Origin: Atopobium sp. UBA6362
GTDB taxonomy: Bacteria > Actinomycetota > Coriobacteriia > Coriobacteriales > Atopobiaceae
Assembly (NCBI GenBank): GCA_002440065.1
Contig: DJRK01000010.1
Location: 559 to 14,318, forward strand
Direction of reading: 5' to 3'
Length of the DNA: 13,760 nucleotides
The first letter of the stretch is position 1. Each line of letters opens with the position of its first letter. Below the pieces are notes generated by a model. That model was not told the origin of the DNA, searched no databases, and worked only from the letters and a program-made list of their open reading frames with translations. Positions 1 through 7,492 of the stretch are shown piece after piece. The position numbers and the translations under genes were made by a program.

Positions 1-322
1 AGGCGCGCAGGCCCTTGACGACCCCGCCGGCCCCCTCCTCGTGGCAGAAGTTCACGAGGAGGCCGCGGAAGGGCTTGACCGCCACGTCGTCTATGCCCTC
101 GATCGCGAGCGCCTCCCGGATCATCTGGACCCGGTCCTCGAGCGAGAACGCGGGGCCGCTCCCCCGCTTGTTCACGCTCGCCGCCACGGCGACGGTCACG
201 CGCGGGAAGAGCCGCCTCGTGCGGAGAATGACGTCCATGTGGCCCAGGGTCACCGGGTCGAAGGTCCCCGGCACGACGACGTGCTCGATGGGGGCGAGGT
301 TGGGCTTGGCTTGTACGGTCAT
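1..322 (-). CDS. coaD: Phosphopantetheine adenylyltransferase, N-terminal part (cut by window edge)
   Basis: CoaD transfers AMP from ATP to 4'-phosphopantetheine to give dephospho-CoA, the penultimate step of coenzyme A synthesis in the cytosol. The 107 visible codons show the nucleotidyltransferase signature: PGTFDPVTLGH at residues 18-28, where TLGH is the family's (T/H)xGH nucleotide-binding motif, followed by HMDVI. The visible end, VVKGLRA, matches the conserved block that continues in CoaD proteins beyond this point. The ATG at 322 is preceded by AAGGA about 9 bases upstream. This start gives roughly 12 more N-terminal residues than typical CoaD, so an internal GTG start cannot be excluded. 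The gene follows rsmD by 64 bp on the same strand, a common pairing in bacteria. The 3' end lies outside the window. The family call is secure. Confidence 0.93.
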   Translation of the reverse strand, partial: MTVQAKPNLAPIEHVVVPGTFDPVTLGHMDVILRTRRLFPRVTVAVAASVNKRGSGPAFSLEDRVQMIREALAIEGIDDVAVKPFRGLLVNFCHEEGAGGVVKGLRA

Positions 323-386
323 GGTTCTGGATCCTTCTTTGCGGCGCACGTGGCGGGTCGCGATGCCCGGCGCGTGCGGGATTGCG

Positions 387-962
387 TTAGTTCCGGGCAA
401 TCATGAGGTCGACGGCGGTGATGCCCTGGGTCTTGGATTTAACGAGCTCGAGGGCCTCGGAGGAAATGCCGGGCGCCTTGGCCGAGCGCTCGTAGACGAC
501 GATCGCGCCGCCGGCGAGCTGGCCGTGGGCGCGAAGGCCCTCCACGAGTGCGGCGACCTCGTCCGCGCCCAGGGCGTAGGGCGGGTCGAGGAACACGACG
601 CCGAAAGGGCCGCCGGGCACGCGCCCCGACTGCGCGAGCGCCACGGAGTCCCCCGCGACGCAGCGCCACTCCCCCGCCTCGGCCTTGAGGCCCGCGGCGG
701 TCCTGCGGATGCAGGCGAGCGCGGCGCGGTCCTGGTCGACGAAGGTCGCGGACGCGGCCCCCCTGCTCACGAGCTCGAAGCCCATGGCGCCGGAGCCGGC
801 GAAGGCGTCGAGGACGCGGACACCGGACAAATCGAGCCCGGCCGCCGAGAGGATCATCGAGGCGAACCGCTCGCGGTTGCGGTCGGTGGTGGGGCGCGTC
901 GTCTGCCGTCCCTTGGGTGCGCAGACCTCCAGGCCGCGCCACTTGCCGCCGACTATCCTCAT
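387..962 (-). CDS. rsmD: 16S rRNA (guanine966-N2)-methyltransferase RsmD
   Basis: RsmD methylates the N2 of G966 in 16S rRNA of the small ribosomal subunit, using S-adenosylmethionine. The 191-residue product has the usual family length. The N-terminus MRIVGGKWRGLEV and RPTTDR at 23-28 are the RsmD entry signature. DAFAGSGAMG at 52-61 is SAM-binding motif I, and LDPPY at 125-129 is the catalytic (N/D)PPY motif of N2-guanine methyltransferases. The ATG start overlaps the recG stop codon by four bases (ATGA), which indicates translational coupling. It lies downstream of recG and upstream of coaD in the same operon. No truncation is seen. Confidence 0.95.
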   Translation of the reverse strand: MRIVGGKWRGLEVCAPKGRQTTRPTTDRNRERFASMILSAAGLDLSGVRVLDAFAGSGAMGFELVSRGAASATFVDQDRAALACIRRTAAGLKAEAGEWRCVAGDSVALAQSGRVPGGPFGVVFLDPPYALGADEVAALVEGLRAHGQLAGGAIVVYERSAKAPGISSEALELVKSKTQGITAVDLMIARN

Positions 963-3169
963 GCTCTCTCCAACTCCTCGAAATAGATGCCGAACCTCTC
1001 GCGCGCCTCGACGGCGAGCAGGAGGTGTTCCGGGGCCGCGAGGGACGGGTCCTCATCGGCGATGCGCCGGGCGTCCTCGTGCGCCTGCTCCACGAGGTCG
1101 CGGTCGGACTCGAGGTCGCAGATGCGCAGGCTCGCCCCGCCCGACTGACGATACCCCAAGACCTCGCCCTCGTGGCGCAGCCTCAGGTCCAGCTCGGCGA
1201 GCGCGAGGCCGTCGGAGGTGGACTCCAGGGCGCCCAGGCGCTTGCGGGCGGGCGAGCCCTTCTTCGCGGCGCAGCAGAGGTAGACCGTGCCGGGGACGTC
1301 GCCTCGCCCCACGCGGCCGCGCAGCTGGTGGAGCGTCGCCAGGCCAAAGCGGTCGGCGTCGAGCACGACCATGGCCGTAGCGTTGGGCACGTCCACGCCG
1401 ACCTCCACGACCGTCGTGGCCACGAGGACCTGGGTCTTCCCCGCGCGGAAGCGCTCCATCGCCGCGTCCTTCTCGTCGGGCCTCATCCGGCCGGTGAGAA
1501 GATCGCACGAGACGCCGGGGAGCACCTGGTCGCGCAGCAGCGCGAGGGTGGAGGCGGCCGAGCGCAGGTTGGACGACGGCGAGGTCACGGCATCGGGGAC
1601 GTCCTCGAGGGCTGAGCCGTCGTCGGCGTCGTCCACGAGCGGGCAGATGACGTAGGCCTGGTGCCCCGCCGCCAGCGCGTCGCGGACGGCCCCCCACGCG
1701 AGGTCGAGGCTCTCGGGCGGGACGACCTTCGTCGCGATGCCGGCGCCCGCGCGGGGGCGGTGCGCGATCCGCGAGAGGTCGACGTCGCCGTAGAGCGACA
1801 GCGCGAGCGTGCGCGGGATCGGCGTCGCGCTCATGGCGAGGAGGTCGGCGCCGAGGCCCTTCTTGCGAAGCGCGGCGCGCTGCCCCACGCCGAAGCGGTG
1901 CTGCTCGTCTATGACGACGAGCGAGAGGTCGCGGAAGGCGACCGTGTCCGAGATGAGCGCCGTCGTGCCGAAGGCGACCGTCGCAGCGCCGGAGGCGAGG
2001 GCGGACTCGGCCTCCTCGCGCTCGGGGCCCCGGACGGAGCCCGTGACCAGGCGCCAAGAAATACCCGCCGCGTCGAGCAGGGGGCCGAGCTTGTCCGCGT
2101 ACTGGCGGGCGAGCACCGAGGTAGGGGCCATCATGGCGGCCTGGGTGCCGGTGTCCGCGGCCGCTGCCAGCGCGAGCGCGGCGACGGCCGTCTTGCCCGT
2201 GCCCACGTCGCCGAGGAGCAGGCGGTTCATCACGCGGGGGGCGGCCATGTCGGCCAGGATCTCGTCGGCGGCGGCGCGTTGCTCGCCCGTGAGCGTGAAC
2301 GGCAGGGCGCCGAGAAGCTCCTGCATATGCGGCCCCTCGACCTTGTGCTTACGCGGACGGAGCCCGTCGAGCTCGAGCTCGCGGCGCGTGAGCATCGCGA
2401 GCTGCAGCGAGAGCAGCTCGTCGTAGGCGAGGCGCCTGCGGGCGCGCTCCCCCGCCGCGAGGCTCGACGGGAAGTGGACCTCGCGCAGCGCCCGGCCGAG
2501 CGGCATGAGCCCGCGCGCGGCCACGAGACCGGCGGGGAGGAAGTCGCACACGTCGCCCATATCGGACAGCGCGGCGCTCACGATGCGGCGCATCCAGGCC
2601 ACGCTCACGCCCTCGGAGACCCCGTGGACGGGAAGCACGCGCGCATAGGCCGCCGTGGCCGCCGGGGCGGTTCTGCCTGCGGCGTCGCTGCCCTCATGCG
2701 CAGGCGTCTCCGCGCGGGAGACGACCTCGTAGAAGGGCGCCTTCATCTGCTTGAAGCCGAAGTTGAACGTGACCTTGCCCGAGAGCGCGACCACGTCCCC
2801 CTTGTGCACCTGGTCGGCGATCCAAGGCTGCTTGAAGAACGTGGCCTCGACCACGCCCGTCTCGTCGAGGACCATGAGGTTCACGACCTGCATGCGGGGA
2901 CGGGGCCGCTTGAGCACGACCTTGTCGACGCTGCCCACGACGGTCGCCTCACTCCCCACGTCCGCGAAGGCGATCTTCGTCACGCGGCTGAAGTCGAGGT
3001 AGCGGTGCGGCACATGCAGGAAGAGGTCCCGCACGCTCCCGATGCCCAGGCGGCGCAGGGCGTCGGCCCGGGCACCCTTGACGTAACGGAGCCTCTCTAT
3101 GGAATCGGAGAGGGCACAGGTGCGCTGCGCCCTCTCCGATGCCACGGCTATGCTGGGACGGGACCCCAC
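959..3169 (-). CDS. recG: ATP-dependent DNA helicase RecG
   Basis: RecG is a monomeric superfamily 2 helicase that remodels stalled replication forks and branched recombination intermediates. The 736-residue product has the expected order. An OB-fold wedge domain spans about residues 50-155. Walker A GDVGTGKT is at 320-327. The RecG-type DEQH box is at 421-424, within DEQHRFGVGQR. SATPIPRT is at 447-454. QLRGRVGRG (motif VI region) is at 615-623, and the C-terminal EGEVLGYRQSGG block follows at 667-678. The proposed start is GTG at 3169, 15 bp after the fakA stop. A second in-frame GTG at 3145 is possible, and neither has a strong ribosome binding site. A 12 bp inverted repeat lies inside the first codons (see the separate entry). 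The stop overlaps the rsmD start. Family call is certain; only the exact start is open. Confidence 0.96.
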   Translation of the reverse strand: MGSRPSIAVASERAQRTCALSDSIERLRYVKGARADALRRLGIGSVRDLFLHVPHRYLDFSRVTKIAFADVGSEATVVGSVDKVVLKRPRPRMQVVNLMVLDETGVVEATFFKQPWIADQVHKGDVVALSGKVTFNFGFKQMKAPFYEVVSRAETPAHEGSDAAGRTAPAATAAYARVLPVHGVSEGVSVAWMRRIVSAALSDMGDVCDFLPAGLVAARGLMPLGRALREVHFPSSLAAGERARRRLAYDELLSLQLAMLTRRELELDGLRPRKHKVEGPHMQELLGALPFTLTGEQRAAADEILADMAAPRVMNRLLLGDVGTGKTAVAALALAAAADTGTQAAMMAPTSVLARQYADKLGPLLDAAGISWRLVTGSVRGPEREEAESALASGAATVAFGTTALISDTVAFRDLSLVVIDEQHRFGVGQRAALRKKGLGADLLAMSATPIPRTLALSLYGDVDLSRIAHRPRAGAGIATKVVPPESLDLAWGAVRDALAAGHQAYVICPLVDDADDGSALEDVPDAVTSPSSNLRSAASTLALLRDQVLPGVSCDLLTGRMRPDEKDAAMERFRAGKTQVLVATTVVEVGVDVPNATAMVVLDADRFGLATLHQLRGRVGRGDVPGTVYLCCAAKKGSPARKRLGALESTSDGLALAELDLRLRHEGEVLGYRQSGGASLRICDLESDRDLVEQAHEDARRIADEDPSLAAPEHLLLAVEARERFGIYFEELERA
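3104..3140 (-). repeat. Inverted repeat in the 5' coding end of recG
   Basis: Perfect 12 bp arms, ATCGGAGAGGGC at 3104-3115 and its complement at 3129-3140, flank a 13-base loop. In the recG message this hairpin covers about codons 10-22 of the called frame, just before the conserved protein begins (LRYVKGARA). There is no U-tract, so it is not an intrinsic terminator. It could affect recG translation or mRNA stability, or mark a misplaced start. It is a sequence observation only. Confidence 0.5.
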
Positions 3170-3184
3170 GCGTGTATGCCCGCT

Positions 3185-4849
3185 TTACTCGATGGAGAAG
3201 ATAACGGGATAGAGCGGCTGCTCGCCGCGGTGGGAATCGATCTCGAGGTCCGGCTGGGCCTCCTCGATGGCGTCGAGAAGGTCCTGGAAGGACTCGTCGT
3301 CCATGTCGGAGCCGGCGAGGATGGTAAGCGAGTCGCCCTCCTCCTCGGCCTGCATCTTGTTGATCAGGTCGACGGTGACCTGTTTGACGTCGTTGCCCAC
3401 GATCTCGATGGAGTCGTCCTCGATGCCCATGATGTCGCCGTCGTGGATCGGCTGGCCGTTGGCCGCGGAGGAGTCGCGCACGGCCGTGGTGACCTCGCCG
3501 CCGCGGACCTCGGAGATGGCCTCGGTCATGGCCTCGGCGTTCTCCTCGAGGGTGGCGTCGGGGTCGACGGCGAACATGGCGCTGAACGCCTGGAGCACGG
3601 TCTTGGTCGGGACGACGGCGACCTTGGCGGAGTCGCACGCGCTCGCGGCGGCCTCGGAGGCCATGCGGATGTTGCCGTTGTTCGGCAGGACGATCACGTT
3701 GTCGGCGTTGGCCTGCTCGATGGCGCCCAGGATGTCGGCCGTCGAGGGGTTCATGGTCTGCCCGCCCGAGACGACGACGTCGACGCCGAGCGACTTCAAG
3801 ATGGACTCCTGGCCGGAACCGGCGGCCACGGCCACGAAGCCGAGGGCCTTGCGCGGGGCCTTCTCGGCCTTCTGGTCGGCAGCGATCTTTGCCGTGCGGT
3901 CGGCGGCCTCGAGGTCCATGTTGTGGATGAAGACCTCGAAGATCTGGCCGTAGCGGAGCATGTACTCGAGCACGCGGTTGGGCTCGTTGGAGTGCACGTG
4001 GACCTTGTAGTCGGGATAGGAGCCCACGACGAGCTCGCAGTCGCCCAGCGTTGCTAGGTAGCTCAGGGCCTCGTCGGGGTCGAAGGGCTTCTCGGCGTGG
4101 AAGAGGAACTCGTTGCAGTAGCGGTACTCGGAGCCCTCCCAGTCGTCGTTGAGCTCGATCTGGACCTTGGAGGAGACGTCGGCCTTCGCGCCGTCGGTCG
4201 CGACGGTGGGGTCGAACTCGGAGAGCTCGCCCGCCTTGCCCTCGACGGCGTTCACGAACGCCTCGAAGAACGTGGCGAAGCCGTACGCGCCGGAGTCCAC
4301 GACGCCGTTCTCCTTGAGGACGGGAAGAAGGTCGGGCGTGCGGGCGACGGACTCGTAGGCCTCGACCACGAGGGCGTCGAGCATCTCGATCGTGGAGAGC
4401 TTGGACTTCTCGAGCTTGTCGGCACGGGCGGAGACGTCGCGCAGGACCGTGAGGATCGTGCCCTCGACCGGCTTGCGGACGGCCTTGAAGGCAACGGCCT
4501 TGCCGCGGCGGAACGCGCGGGCGACGTCGGCGGGCGTCGGGTCCTCCTGGCTCTTCGCCTCGACGAGGCCCTCGGCGATGCCGCGCAGGATCTGGGAGGT
4601 GATGACGCCGGAGTTGCCGCGGGCGCCCATGAGGGAGCCGTGGGTGATGGCCTTGGCGATGTCCTCCATCGTGGCGTCGGCGGGGAGGTCGTTGACCTCC
4701 TTGACGACGGTGCCCAGGGGGAGCGACATGTTCGTGCCGGTGTCGCCGTCGGGGACTGGGAAGACGTTCAGCTTGTTGATGTCCTCCGCCTTGTCGGCCA
4801 CGACCTTGGCGGCGACGGGGAAGCAGGTGCGGATGATGTTGGAGATCAT
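3185..4849 (-). CDS. fakA: FakA/DhaL-type fatty acid kinase ATP-binding subunit (YloV family)
   Basis: FakA binds ATP and, with a separate FakB acyl carrier, phosphorylates host or medium fatty acids to acyl-phosphates for phospholipid synthesis. The 554-residue product has the three parts of the family. The N-terminal DhaL domain carries NVFPVPDGDTGTNM at 28-41, which holds the Mg-ATP binding aspartates, and GARGNSGVITSQIL at 75-88. A middle domain includes C245 and HVH at 284-286; these match the positions I recall as the zinc site of Staphylococcus FakA. The C-terminal DegV-like region contains VVSGGQTMNPSTADIL from 359 and VIVLPNNGNI at 385-394. The ATG at 4849 has GAGG about 9 bases upstream, and no start codon was found further upstream in frame. 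It lies between the Asp23 gene and recG, as in many Gram-positives. No fakB lies in this window. Confidence 0.9.
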   Translation of the reverse strand: MISNIIRTCFPVAAKVVADKAEDINKLNVFPVPDGDTGTNMSLPLGTVVKEVNDLPADATMEDIAKAITHGSLMGARGNSGVITSQILRGIAEGLVEAKSQEDPTPADVARAFRRGKAVAFKAVRKPVEGTILTVLRDVSARADKLEKSKLSTIEMLDALVVEAYESVARTPDLLPVLKENGVVDSGAYGFATFFEAFVNAVEGKAGELSEFDPTVATDGAKADVSSKVQIELNDDWEGSEYRYCNEFLFHAEKPFDPDEALSYLATLGDCELVVGSYPDYKVHVHSNEPNRVLEYMLRYGQIFEVFIHNMDLEAADRTAKIAADQKAEKAPRKALGFVAVAAGSGQESILKSLGVDVVVSGGQTMNPSTADILGAIEQANADNVIVLPNNGNIRMASEAAASACDSAKVAVVPTKTVLQAFSAMFAVDPDATLEENAEAMTEAISEVRGGEVTTAVRDSSAANGQPIHDGDIMGIEDDSIEIVGNDVKQVTVDLINKMQAEEEGDSLTILAGSDMDDESFQDLLDAIEEAQPDLEIDSHRGEQPLYPVIFSIE

Positions 4850-4884
4850 CTGGGGGAACCTCGGTTCATAGAAGCGGTCTGACT

Positions 4885-4934
4885 CGGGCCCGTGAGGGCG
4901 CTGGGCGCTCGCGCGCCCAGGGGCGCGGGGCCCG
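4885..4934 (-). promoter_or_regulatory. GC-rich stem-loop between the Asp23 gene and fakA
   Basis: The 91 bp gap holds nested inverted repeats: outer arms CGGGCCC (4885-4891 and 4928-4934) and inner arms of 8 bp (4901-4908 and 4913-4920). Read as RNA on the minus strand, the inner stem closes a four-base GCGA loop, a stable GNRA-type tetraloop. No U-tract follows, so it is unlikely to be an intrinsic terminator. It could be an RNA processing or stability element, or could tune fakA expression relative to the upstream gene. The function is inference. Confidence 0.45.
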
Positions 4935-4940
4935 TAAAGG

Positions 4941-5288
4941 TTACTTCGCGACGCGAAGCCCCTCGATGTGGACCTTCACGTCCACGTCCTCGAGCTCGGC
5001 GATCTGCTTGAGCAGGAAGCGCACGGAGCTCGTGAGGTTGCTCACCACGGAGGACATGTTCACGCCCTGCTCCACGATCACATGGAGGTCGAGCTTGACC
5101 TTGCCGTCGCCGGCCGCGACGTCGATGCCCTTGCGCAGGCGGTACGAAGGAAGCAGGCGGACGACGCCGGTCTGGCCGTCGATCTCGGCCATGCCCACGA
5201 CGCCGTAGCACTCGAGGGCGGCGTAGCCCGCAAGGTCGGCGATGACGTCGTTGGAAACCCTAAGCGTTCCCGGAATGGCACCAGTCAT
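4941..5288 (-). CDS. Asp23/Gls24 family envelope-stress protein (YloU-like)
   Basis: This 115-residue protein belongs to the Asp23/Gls24 (DUF322) family, small proteins linked to cell-envelope homeostasis and to the membrane periphery in Gram-positives. Family features are the opening GTLRVSNDVIADLAGYAALE, the YGVVGMA segment at about 28-34, a central KVKLDLHVIVEQGVN strand-turn, and the closing VDVKVHIEGLRV. No signal peptide or membrane helix is visible. The ATG at 5288 follows a strong GAGGAG ribosome binding site. It is the first gene after a TATAAT promoter and precedes fakA, the conserved yloU-yloV arrangement. Its biochemical activity is unknown; the family assignment is firm. Confidence 0.9.
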   Translation of the reverse strand: MTGAIPGTLRVSNDVIADLAGYAALECYGVVGMAEIDGQTGVVRLLPSYRLRKGIDVAAGDGKVKLDLHVIVEQGVNMSSVVSNLTSSVRFLLKQIAELEDVDVKVHIEGLRVAK

Positions 5289-5312
5289 GAGGTCTCCTCT
5301 CGCGGAATGTTC

Positions 5313-5324
5313 CGTGATAGTCGT
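5313..5324. promoter_or_regulatory. Short palindrome in the asp23-fakA operon leader
   Basis: CGGAA-TG-TTCCG is a 12 bp dyad that lies between the TATAAT box and the ribosome binding site of the Asp23-family gene. Its size and position would suit a repressor operator. A dyad this short can also occur by chance, so this is a tentative note. Confidence 0.3.
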
Positions 5325-5336
5325 AAGAATCAGCTC

Positions 5337-5342
5337 ATTATA
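5337..5342 (-). promoter_or_regulatory. Promoter -10 box of the asp23-fakA-recG operon
   Basis: The minus strand reads a perfect TATAAT about 48 bases upstream of the Asp23-family ATG, directly after the rpmB terminator. The upstream region is extremely GC-rich, and the best -35 candidate, TTATGA at 18 bp spacing, matches only half of the consensus. The terminator-promoter arrangement implies that the operon is transcribed separately from rpmB. Confidence 0.6.
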
Positions 5343-5364
5343 GCGCGCGGGCGGCGCGCTTCAT

Positions 5365-5395
5365 AAAAAAGGGAGGTCGACGAGCGACCTCCCTT
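5365..5395 (-). terminator. Intrinsic terminator of rpmB
   Basis: On the minus strand a perfect 11 bp stem (AAGGGAGGTCG and its complement) closes a five-base loop and is followed directly by six U residues. It lies 25 bp after the rpmB stop codon. This is a textbook Rho-independent terminator that separates rpmB from the operon downstream. Confidence 0.93.
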
Positions 5396-5419
5396 GGAAT
5401 TCAAAGATACCGGTGCGCC

Positions 5420-5608
5420 TTAGCTGCGGGCGATCTTGCCGGACTTGAGGCAACGGGTGCAGACGTTTGCCTTGCGCTTGTGGCCGTCGACGACGACGGT
5501 GACGCGCTGGATGTTCGGCTTGAACGTACGGTTAACGACGCGGTGGGAGTGGCTGATCGTGTGACCAGCGACGGGGTGCTTACCGCAGAACTCACAGACC
5601 TTCGACAT
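5420..5608 (-). CDS. rpmB: 50S ribosomal protein L28
   Basis: L28 is a small component of the large ribosomal subunit. The 62-residue product starts MSKVCEFCGKHPVAGH and continues with SHSHRVVNRTFKPNIQ and the C-terminal KANVCTRCLKSGKI, all diagnostic of L28. Cysteine pairs at 5/8 and 50/53 mark the zinc-binding (C+) form rather than the zinc-independent paralogue. The ATG at 5608 sits just after a strong GAGGAGGT ribosome binding site. The frame stays open further upstream, but an earlier start would place that site inside the gene. It is monocistronic, with its own promoter and terminator. Confidence 0.97.
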   Translation of the reverse strand: MSKVCEFCGKHPVAGHTISHSHRVVNRTFKPNIQRVTVVVDGHKRKANVCTRCLKSGKIARS

Positions 5609-5631
5609 GACTAGTACCTCCTCGGGGGCGC

Positions 5632-5647
5632 GGCGCACAGCTGCGCC
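5632..5647 (-). promoter_or_regulatory. Small hairpin in the rpmB 5' leader
   Basis: GGCGCA and its complement TGCGCC enclose a four-base loop between the rpmB promoter and its ribosome binding site. Ribosomal protein genes are often autoregulated through leader structure, so the position is suggestive. The stem is short and no L28-specific motif is known to me. Confidence 0.3.
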
Positions 5648-5668
5648 CGCAATTCACAAAGCCGTATG

Positions 5669-5697
5669 AATATAGCACAGGGAGCAAGCCCTGCAAA
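5669..5697 (-). promoter_or_regulatory. Promoter of rpmB
   Basis: The minus strand carries TTTGCA (5692-5697, four of six matches to the -35 consensus), a 17 bp spacer, and TATATT (5669-5674, five of six matches to -10). It lies about 60 bases upstream of the rpmB start codon. Spacing and sequence fit a housekeeping sigma-70-type promoter. Confidence 0.65.
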
Positions 5698-5989
5698 GCG
5701 AGAAACACAGTTAGTTGTGCGGTTTTTGTCACGGCCATCGGAGCAGAAAAGTCGTGGTCTGGTGCGTTGGGTGTGTTTCCGGGACGCGATTGTACTCCGC
5801 GCGCGGCGGGAGCGGGGCGCGTTCGGGCGGCTTTAGCGTTTCTCCACAGGTCAGGGGCTTGGCGGCGGGCTGCCCGGCCGGAGCTGCTCGGCGCAGACCG
5901 CACGGCCGGGGATTTCCCGGCACAAGGGCCGCACGGCCGGGGGCTTGGCGGCGGGGCTTCTCGACGAGGGCCGCTGCGGGGGGGCAGGC
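5698..5989. other. GC-rich intergenic stretch with short direct repeats
   Basis: No gene is convincing in these ~290 bases between the end of the HAD-thiamine pyrophosphokinase gene and the rpmB promoter. The stretch holds two short direct repeats. CCGCACGGCCGGGG occurs at 5898-5911 and 5929-5942. GGGCTTGGCGGCGGG occurs at 5855-5869 and 5941-5955. A weaker GCCCGGCCGG relative lies near 5872. A small GC-rich dyad (CCGGG...CCCGG) lies around 5906-5919. None has a U-tract, so no clear terminator for the gene on the right is identified. The repeats may reflect slippage or a decayed element. Confidence 0.4.
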
Positions 5990-7354
5990 CTACTGAAGGA
6001 GGAACGCGGCGACGGCGCCGGAGCGGCACGCGACGCCGGCCCCAGGCGACCTCACCACGTTCGAGATCCCGAGGTCGCCCAAGAGCTCCATGGGCTTGTC
6101 CTCGAGCGGCCACTGCATGCCGGACTCGTCGATACGCGTGCCCGGGGCGAGCGCCACGGCCGAGAAGGTCTTCCCCACGGCGCCCTCGCCCAGCTCCCAG
6201 CGGGCCTCGGCCTCGGGCTTCAGGACCCTGAGCTCGAAGGAGTCCTCCACCATGTGGGCGCTCGCCGCGGCCGCCGAGGCGAGAAGCCCGACGACGGCCA
6301 GCGAGTGGTCGGGGCGGCCGCCCGAGGCGCACGTGACCGTGAGCGCGAGCGGGGCGCCGCGGCGGGCGGCCTCGTGCTCGGCGCACTCCAGGGCGAGCGC
6401 GAGGTCGGTCGCGTACTTCTCGGCGGGGAAGCGAATATCGGTCGATGCATGGGCGCGGGCCCACGTGGCCGCCTCGGCGCTCGCCGAGTCGCAGTCCCCC
6501 ACGAAGACGTCGGGCGCGACGCCCGCAGCGAGAAGGGCCTCGGCCCCGCGGTCCACGGCGATGACGTAGTCGGCCTCGGCGGCGCGGCGCGCGACGAGCC
6601 CGGGCGAGCTCGGCTCGGGCGAGCCGTCCACGACGAGGGCACGCAGGGCCGGGCGGTCGCCGGTCTTCTTGGCCCCCGTCGTGGCCGCCGCGCGCTCGTA
6701 GTCTTTTATCAGCGCGAGCGAGAGCTCGGCGAAGCCGTGGGCGTAGATGTCGCAGTAGGGGCGCACGTCCTCCTCGCGGCGGCCGTCGTGGCCGTTCATG
6801 AGGCCCACGACGGGGAAGCCGGCCTTGTGGGAGGTCTGCACGCCAAAGGGCGCGTCCTCAAAGACCCAGGTAGACGCCTTGGGCGTGCCCAGGCGGCGCA
6901 GCGCCTCCTCGTAAACGTCGGGGAACTCCTTGTCGCGGCCGCCCACGTCCTCGGTCGAGACGACGTCGGCGAAGTAGCCCTCCAGGCCGTGCGCCTTGAG
7001 CGCCCAGCGGACCTCGCGCACGGGCGTCGACGTGGCGATGACCATGGGCACGCCGGCCGCCGCGAGCTCGCGCAGGAACGCCTCGGCTCCGGGCATGGGC
7101 CCGACCTTGAGGTACTCCTCGCGCACGTGGGCGCAGAGCTCCTCGTAGAGCGCGTCGGCTGAGTCCGCGAAGCCGCACTCCTCGTGCGCGATACGGCAGC
7201 AATCCCTGAGTGACAGCGACTCCACGCGCTCGAAGAAGCCCGGCGCGGGCTCCTGCCCGCGGGAGCGGAAGACCCACGACGTGCAGTCCGCCCACATCCC
7301 CATCGAGTCCAGAAGCGTCCCGTCGCAGTCGAAGATGGCGCCGTCGATCCTCAT
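5990..7354 (-). CDS. HAD phosphatase - thiamine pyrophosphokinase fusion
   Basis: This 454-residue protein joins two enzymes. Residues 1-220 are a HAD-superfamily hydrolase: DCDGT at 9-13 (nucleophile D9, acid/base D11), ATST at 107-110 (motif II), and FEDAPFG at 165-171 (motif IV acidic pair). Residues 236-454 are a thiamine pyrophosphokinase, which makes thiamine pyrophosphate from thiamine and ATP. Its signatures are AVDRGAEALLAAGVAPD from 266, GDCDS at 286-290, KYATDLALAL at 313-322, GGRPDH at 345-350, WPL at 415-417 and GISN at 429-432. The HAD half could dephosphorylate thiamine monophosphate to supply the kinase; this is inference, since sequence does not fix HAD substrates. The ATG at 7354 opens directly on the HAD strand. 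The frame stays open far upstream but lies opposite fmdB there, so longer starts are unlikely. The ribosome binding site (GGGGGA) is modest. No TPP riboswitch signature was seen upstream. Confidence 0.88.
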   Translation of the reverse strand: MRIDGAIFDCDGTLLDSMGMWADCTSWVFRSRGQEPAPGFFERVESLSLRDCCRIAHEECGFADSADALYEELCAHVREEYLKVGPMPGAEAFLRELAAAGVPMVIATSTPVREVRWALKAHGLEGYFADVVSTEDVGGRDKEFPDVYEEALRRLGTPKASTWVFEDAPFGVQTSHKAGFPVVGLMNGHDGRREEDVRPYCDIYAHGFAELSLALIKDYERAAATTGAKKTGDRPALRALVVDGSPEPSSPGLVARRAAEADYVIAVDRGAEALLAAGVAPDVFVGDCDSASAEAATWARAHASTDIRFPAEKYATDLALALECAEHEAARRGAPLALTVTCASGGRPDHSLAVVGLLASAAAASAHMVEDSFELRVLKPEAEARWELGEGAVGKTFSAVALAPGTRIDESGMQWPLEDKPMELLGDLGISNVVRSPGAGVACRSGAVAAFLLQ

Positions 7355-7492
7355 GCGTGTCCCCCAACTCCCCGCGCCCCGCGCGGCTGTATGTCTTGCC
7401 TGCGTCTTATTATGCCCGGGCGGCTTGGGGCGGCGGTTTTCGGGTACAGTAACCTCTGCAAAAAACTGATGAGCGTCACCGGAGGAAACACA

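Noticed and set aside
15..986. Plus-strand open frame opposite coaD and rsmD
   Set aside because: The minus strand carries clear CoaD and RsmD motifs. The plus-strand product looks like no protein family.
1661..4057. Very long open frame on the plus strand opposite recG and fakA
   Set aside because: It is a by-product of GC-rich codon use. Its translation is low-complexity Gly/Arg/Val/His-rich sequence with no family motif, and it lies over two certain genes.
7391..7492. Upstream extension of the FmdB-type gene
   Set aside because: The strong GGAGGA site sits just before the ATG at 7493, and the family starts with MARYDYRC or similar.
7355..7492. Possible TPP riboswitch before the thiamine pyrophosphokinase fusion
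   Set aside because: The conserved CTGAGA and ACCTGA-type blocks are absent on the minus strand.
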